A stretch of DNA of 64,000 bases from Vitellaria paradoxa (Eukaryota > Streptophyta > Magnoliopsida > Ericales > Sapotaceae): the NCBI GenBank assembly GCA_019916065.1, contig CM034240.1, positions 21,437,894-21,501,893 on the forward strand, in the 5' to 3' direction. Shown in pieces: positions 59,371-64,000 of the stretch; within the stretch, counting starts at the first letter, position 1; the number at the start of each line of letters is the position of its first letter. A program made the position numbers and the translations under genes. A model generated the notes under the pieces. That model was not told the DNA's origin, made no database searches, and was given only the letters and a program-made list of their open reading frames with translations.

Positions 59371-60411
59371 TCGTTTCAGCCATTTGCTAAAATAGAAATG
59401 CTACCAAAAAACTGATAGAAAATTAAAAAAATAAAAGTACACTTTTCTTCTTTTACCTCCCTAAAATGGGGAGTTAGTTTATTTGGAAATGCTAATGTGG
59501 ATGCCCTAATAAATCTTCTTTGGAAAATGTAATTTTTTTTAACAAAAAATCTACTTTTCTATAAAAATTTACTTAAAATTACATCAAACTAGAATAATGA
59601 CCTTAGCAATTTTGAAATAAAAAAAATCCTGAATTTTCTTCTTTTAAGTAATGAACTCACACATCAGACACATCCTAAATCTTTTTCTCTCTCTCTCATA
59701 TTGTATTGTATGTTTATCTAGTTTTGCGTGTTTCTCTCACTTTTATCTTTCTAACAATAACTTTAATGTTTAAAAAGTCTAAATTTTATTTTTATTTTTT
59801 TACTTTTAAAAAAATTAAAAGTTTAAATTTATTTTCAAAATAAGCTCTATTTAGATCAAAAGTTATTAACAGAAAAATAAATAAATAAATAGAAAATTTT
59901 ATTATTATTACTATTTTTTTTTTTTTTTTTTTTTTGCATTATGACAAAAATTGGAAAGGAAAAAAACATAAAATTTAAGAAATTAAATTTAGTTAAATTA
60001 AAAAATTAATATATTAATAAATGCTTTTATACTATGATTTTTTTTTATCAAAATAGTGATGCCATTATTTGTTAAATGGTAGAATCCCTATTAAACAAAA
60101 AATAAAGAAAGTTTCAAAAAACTATCTTTTTGTAAATGATTTCAAACCATTTATAATCTATCATTTTAAAATACTCAAAGCCACGATAAAATTCTATAAA
60201 TGTGACAAACTTTTACTTATACTTCGACTTTAGAAAGAAAACATTCACTCCACGAAAACTATAAATGTGACCATGAACTGTAGTGTCTTTCTTTTGTGAG
60301 AGGTATCCAATAATTACTCCTAAACAAAATAAATACTAGTATTGAGTAATCAATCTTATTTAATGTTTTAAGATTCTCTAATCTTATCTTCGTATTTTTG
60401 TAACAGAAAGT

Positions 60412-62603
60412 ATGATGTCAGAAAAATATATCACTGTATTTTGCTATTGGGGTGGGAATGTCATTTCAAGTGTTGATGGGTTGGCATATAACCGTGACTA
60501 TAAGGAGACTACTCAGGTTGCTACTGCTATAAGTTATGATGAACTAATAGTCGAACTGTGTAACACATTAGACGTAGATGTGACTCGGGTGAAGCTTAAT
60601 ATTACATATTGGTATCCAGTGATTGTTAGATCCACAGCTCATTATAGGCCATTTCAGGTGAAAAATGACAAAGGAGTTAGGGGAATGATGGATACAGTGG
60701 ATCAGTTGAAATGGTCGCATGTTGGCTTATACTTAGATTATCAACTACTGTCGGTTGATTGTCCTCCACATATGCCGGTTGTCCCTGATGTGCACACAAC
60801 ACCCATCATTGGCTCTGAGGGAGAGGGTGCTTCCAATTTTCATGATCTCCCATTGCCCAACAATCCTGTGCATGCAGAGTTTCCTGAATTAGCTGCGGTC
60901 CAAGAGCTAGCTGAGCATGAGGAGCAAATAGGTGGTGATGCATCAGCTATGCCTCCAACCCTGGAAGAAATGCTAGCAGAGGAAAGTTCACTTTTCGGGT
61001 TAGATGTTGATTACAGTGTCGATGTTGATGCCAATATTGATGTGGATGTTGATGCTGGGCTTAATGACAATTACGATGACGATGTCTGTGAGGGTCAACA
61101 GGAACTGCATTAGCCCCCTTGCCAATTGTTTACAACTCTAAGTGAGCCAAGCACTGCAGTTTCTTTCACGTCTAGGTTCCATTACCTAAATTGGGACCCA
61201 ATGACAGATGAGCCTCGTGTTGGAGTTCTATTCAAAGACAAAACTGAGTAAATGAGGGCTCTGAAGATGTATTCGGTTAGAATGAATACTCAATTTAAAA
61301 AAGTTGAGTCAGATACAAGGAGATGGGCTATTAAGTGCAAGATGTCCAGTGAAATTCCTTGTAGTTGGCGAAGACATGGCCAGTTTGAGATCACCAAGTA
61401 CAGGGCCCTCATAGTTGTTTATGCTCAGATGAACCGAGATCACTCTCAACTAGACAGGGGGTTTGTGGCAATGCACATACAAGAATTGGTGAAGAATGAT
61501 CCATCGGTTTCAGCGGCTTTTTTAGCTCTGGTCGTCAAGAATCAATTTCAATACGTAATATCAGATAGCAAAGCATGGGCTGCAAAACAGAAGGCAATAG
61601 CCAGTATTTTTAGGCATTGGGATGAGTCATACAGCAGGTTACCTGTATTTCTTCATGCGGTGCAAAAATATAATCCCGGTACCATTGTTGATTATCGCTA
61701 CCATCCAGGACTGGTCGCTGGGACCGCCATCCTCCAGTATGTGTTCTGGGCATTTAAGCCGTCTATTGATGGCTTCCAATTTTGTAGGCCCTTCATAACA
61801 ATAGATGGCACTCACCTGTACGGAAAGTATGAAGGGAAGTTGTTAATTGCAATAGGAACTGATGCTAACCTACAAATCTTCCCACTAGCTTTTGCTGTTG
61901 TGGACGAAAAGTCCCTTGATAGTTGGTACTAGTTTCTATGCAACTTAAGGAGGCATGTAGTTCCAAATAGGCACGACTTATGTTTAATTTCCGATCGGCA
62001 TGGTGTTATTACTAGTATTGTAAACACCCCTAACTCTGGACGGGGTTAGAGGAGTATTGTCACGCTGAATGAGGAGTATCGAATTAGAGAAGATAAATCA
62101 AGGTCAGACAGAGCTGGTGCGTCCAATTCAGGTGCCGATGGACCTTCTGACTTAGCTAGACCTGCACCTGGAGCTGGAGACAGGCCATCTACCTCAGCCC
62201 CCCATCAGTCTCAACCAGATTTGGCCGTTCTGGTTTTAGCCGGGTTAGCCCATCCATGTTGGTGAGTGCACCTACTGACCTGCTGAGCATCGATGAGTAC
62301 ACGGTGATCACTGAGGATGCGGAGGCATTGCCATTACACGGCTCACACTTAGTTACGCCGACATTACCGTCGAGCAGATTGGTTCCACCATCTCCGATGA
62401 GGTATGTGAGGAGGAGGACGACGAGACCTCAGTATTAGACTGAGATAGAGCTAACCCATGTACAGTTAGGGGAGCTGCTTCGCTAGGCACAGGGGACCGA
62501 GGCACCCACTCAGCCAACAGAGCAGTTGTCTGAGCTAGAGCCAGTAGAGATGCGTAGGAATCCATTGCGAATTTGGAAGGCTCCTAGGTGTGGGACGGAG
62601 TAG
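60412..62603 (+). pseudogene. MuDR-type (MULE) transposase, internally deleted
   Basis: A Mutator-like transposase that would cut and paste MULE DNA in the nucleus. The N-terminal part (YITVFCYWGGNV, 60412-60760) resembles the PB1-like N-domain of plant MULE proteins. It is followed by an acidic repeat region (VDVDANIDVDVDAG). After stops at 61111-61113 and 61249-61251 comes the MuDR domain (MYSVRMNTQFKKVESDTRRW) and the DDE start FITIDGTHLYGKY (first Asp at 61804). A stop at 61930-61932 stands where the family has Trp, then LISDRHG (second Asp 61993). At about 62040 (NTPNSG) the sequence jumps to a C-terminal tail (ending RRNPLRIWKAPRCGTE), losing the catalytic Glu and zinc knuckle. All three stops are in one frame. 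Confidence 0.88.
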
Positions 62604-63782
62604 TATTTTGTATTGAATGCAGCTAATATATTCATTATCATCCATTTTGATTTCTTAACTCATGCTTTCTGCACAAGGATTTCATTTGTATGCATCCTGA
62701 ATGAAATAGTCTACTTTAACATGTAAATGTTTCTAATATTTATATTTCTACAAATATGTTTTGAATTTTAATTGGCTAAGATTATTTTAGGAATTAAAAC
62801 GAGGATTTTGAAAGTTGAAATAGATAAATTAGGCAATCCTGTCAATGTTATAATGGTGGACTTATGTGGTTCATATTTCTGACAGATGTGATTTTCATTG
62901 CAATTTTTCATAGTATAGTTTTGTTTGCTTCCAAGTTTTAGCACATAATGCATATATTCAATGGAAGTGGTGGCCTTGTGGGTGCAGCCACCTTTGCAAC
63001 GTTTGGGAACAAATTAGGAGAAATAATTCTAGTCTAAGTCGGGATTTAGGTCAAATTTAATGTTGTGATTTTGTTTGGCCTTTTCCAATTGATACTGGTT
63101 ATCTTTCCGAACAAATTTCAAATTGTATGCTACTAGTCTACATTTAAAATATAGTTTATGATGAATTTTTTGGTCCTACACCCAGTTATGAGGGATGATC
63201 CATAATGTTCCTTAACTTATTTCTAGGTGGTAAACATTAATGGTGGATGTGCTAAGCAGGGTGTGCATGGTTAATTCAGTGTTAGACACTCACTTTTAAT
63301 CTCTCTTTAGATTTTAGAAATGAACCCAGAGGATCAAGCTGAGGAAGATGGTGCAAATATTGATCTTGACTCCCAAAGAAATGGCAAATATGTTGTACTA
63401 AAGACATCCACATGCCAAGTAAATATTCTAAACTTACCTTACCTTACCTTTCTTTTTATTTGTTTTGTTTTATACTTAATGCCTCTATTTTCCTTCTTCT
63501 TTCTCTTTCTCTCCATTTTATTTTATTTTATTTTATTTTGGGCCGGCCGTGCCAGGGGGGTTTGAAAACCATTTTTCTTGGCATGGTACTGTGGTGGTAA
63601 AGAGTCTTCATTTATTATTTAAGGTATGAGAATGATGGGTGGTGCAGGACATTAGATTTCATATTTTTGCATGATTGGAAGATTGAGCTATTGTGGCTTC
63701 TTTGTGGTTTTGTACTGGTCAAGTTGTTTTGTGGGAAGGAGGATAAGAATATGTTTGGGTTTGGAAGGTTTGATGTTAAGTT
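62604..63782. other. Region downstream of the MULE; one exon-like stretch
   Basis: No recognised family. The stretch 63318-63417 (acceptor-like GATTTTAG, frame [19 protein letters not shown], donor-like AAGTAAAT) could be an exon of an unknown gene but has no support beyond an open acidic frame. (TTTTA)n repeats lie near 63515-63538. Confidence 0.3.
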
Positions 63783-64000
63783 CTGTAACGACCCGCATCC
63801 ATATAGTACAATATTGTCCGCTTTAGGCTTGGTAAGCTACTTCCCAGGAGGTCACCCATCCTAGTACTACTCCCACTTCAGAGCCATAAACACACACTAT
63901 GGATCAATGCATGTAAAAATAAATAAAACTATACTTTAAATTTAAATAAATGCCTTAGTCAAAATCAACTAGGCAATAAGCTCCAAAAGCTAAGCCTAAA
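63783..64000. mobile_element. 5S-rRNA-derived segment, Cassandra-type LTR candidate
   Basis: The 34 bases at 63839-63872 are, on the minus strand, an uninterrupted match to the 3' half of plant 5S rRNA (AGTAGTACTAGGATGG, GTGACCTCCTGGGAAGT). They include the internal promoter C box (GGATGGGTGACC). Around it, TGTAACGACCCG (63783) and ACAATATTGTCCGCTTT (63809) resemble the LTR setting of Cassandra TRIM elements, which carry 5S sequence in their LTRs. The A-box half of 5S is missing, so this is not a functional 5S gene. The right end and orientation are uncertain because the window ends. Confidence 0.7.

Noticed and set aside
1..64000. CRISPR arrays, operons, integrated viral genomes
   Set aside because: No spaced identical short repeats, no bacterial gene organisation, and no caulimovirus-type movement or coat protein signature was seen; all RT genes here belong to copia, gypsy or LINE lineages.

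Overview
This window looks like nuclear DNA of a seed plant, probably a repeat-rich eudicot. It is AT-rich and packed with Ty1/copia LTR retrotransposons whose primer-binding sites match plant initiator-Met tRNA (TGGTATCAGAGC and variants). It also has Ty3/gypsy chromovirus remnants, a plant L1 LINE, hAT and MuDR-type DNA transposon remnants, Tourist-like MITEs, a 5S-rRNA-derived (Cassandra-type) piece and a DVL/RTFL small-peptide gene. There are no prokaryotic operons, no CRISPR arrays and no tRNA genes that I can support.

Layout. 1-7.1 kb: decayed copia and gypsy pieces. 7.6-44.4 kb: the skeleton of one plus-strand host gene. Three short coiled-coil-type exons (7601-7694, 33475-33673, 44285-44385) join in compatible phases across introns of about 25.8 and 10.6 kb. 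Intron 1 holds a nest of LTR elements that can be resolved base by base. Element L1 (8040-22325) has L2 (8053-21134, TSD AAATA) inserted in its 5' LTR. L2 has L3 (8082-12180) inserted in its own 5' LTR and an L1-type LINE (17014-20392, 15-bp TSD) inserted in its RNase H. Further right in intron 1 is a minus-strand copia broken up by a TRIM element (23637-24441, TSD GAATG), a solo LTR, and a hAT transposase remnant. That hAT is itself split by a full-length copia (25061-30223, TSD CTTCT). Intron 2 holds a Tourist-like MITE and a minus-strand copia (34688-43993, TSD TTGTA), which carries a plus-strand copia (35735-40155).

44.4-50.4 kb: an unclassified stretch, then the integrase/chromodomain end and the long LTR of a chromovirus. 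50.4-54.0 kb: an old tandem segmental duplication whose first copy took two MITEs. 54.83 kb: an apparently intact 44-codon DVL/RTFL peptide gene. 55-57.4 kb: AT-rich DNA with a 62-bp tandem duplication and a long inverted repeat. 57.4-62.6 kb: a MuDR-like transposase pseudogene, with a TATA box, an array of degenerate palindromes and a probable 5' UTR exon upstream, and a 475-bp tandem duplication in its likely intron. 63.8 kb: a 5S-rRNA-derived segment.

Almost all mobile-element coding regions are broken by stops, frameshifts or deletions, so the window is mainly a record of insertion events. The two host loci worth keeping are the coiled-coil gene and the DVL/RTFL gene.
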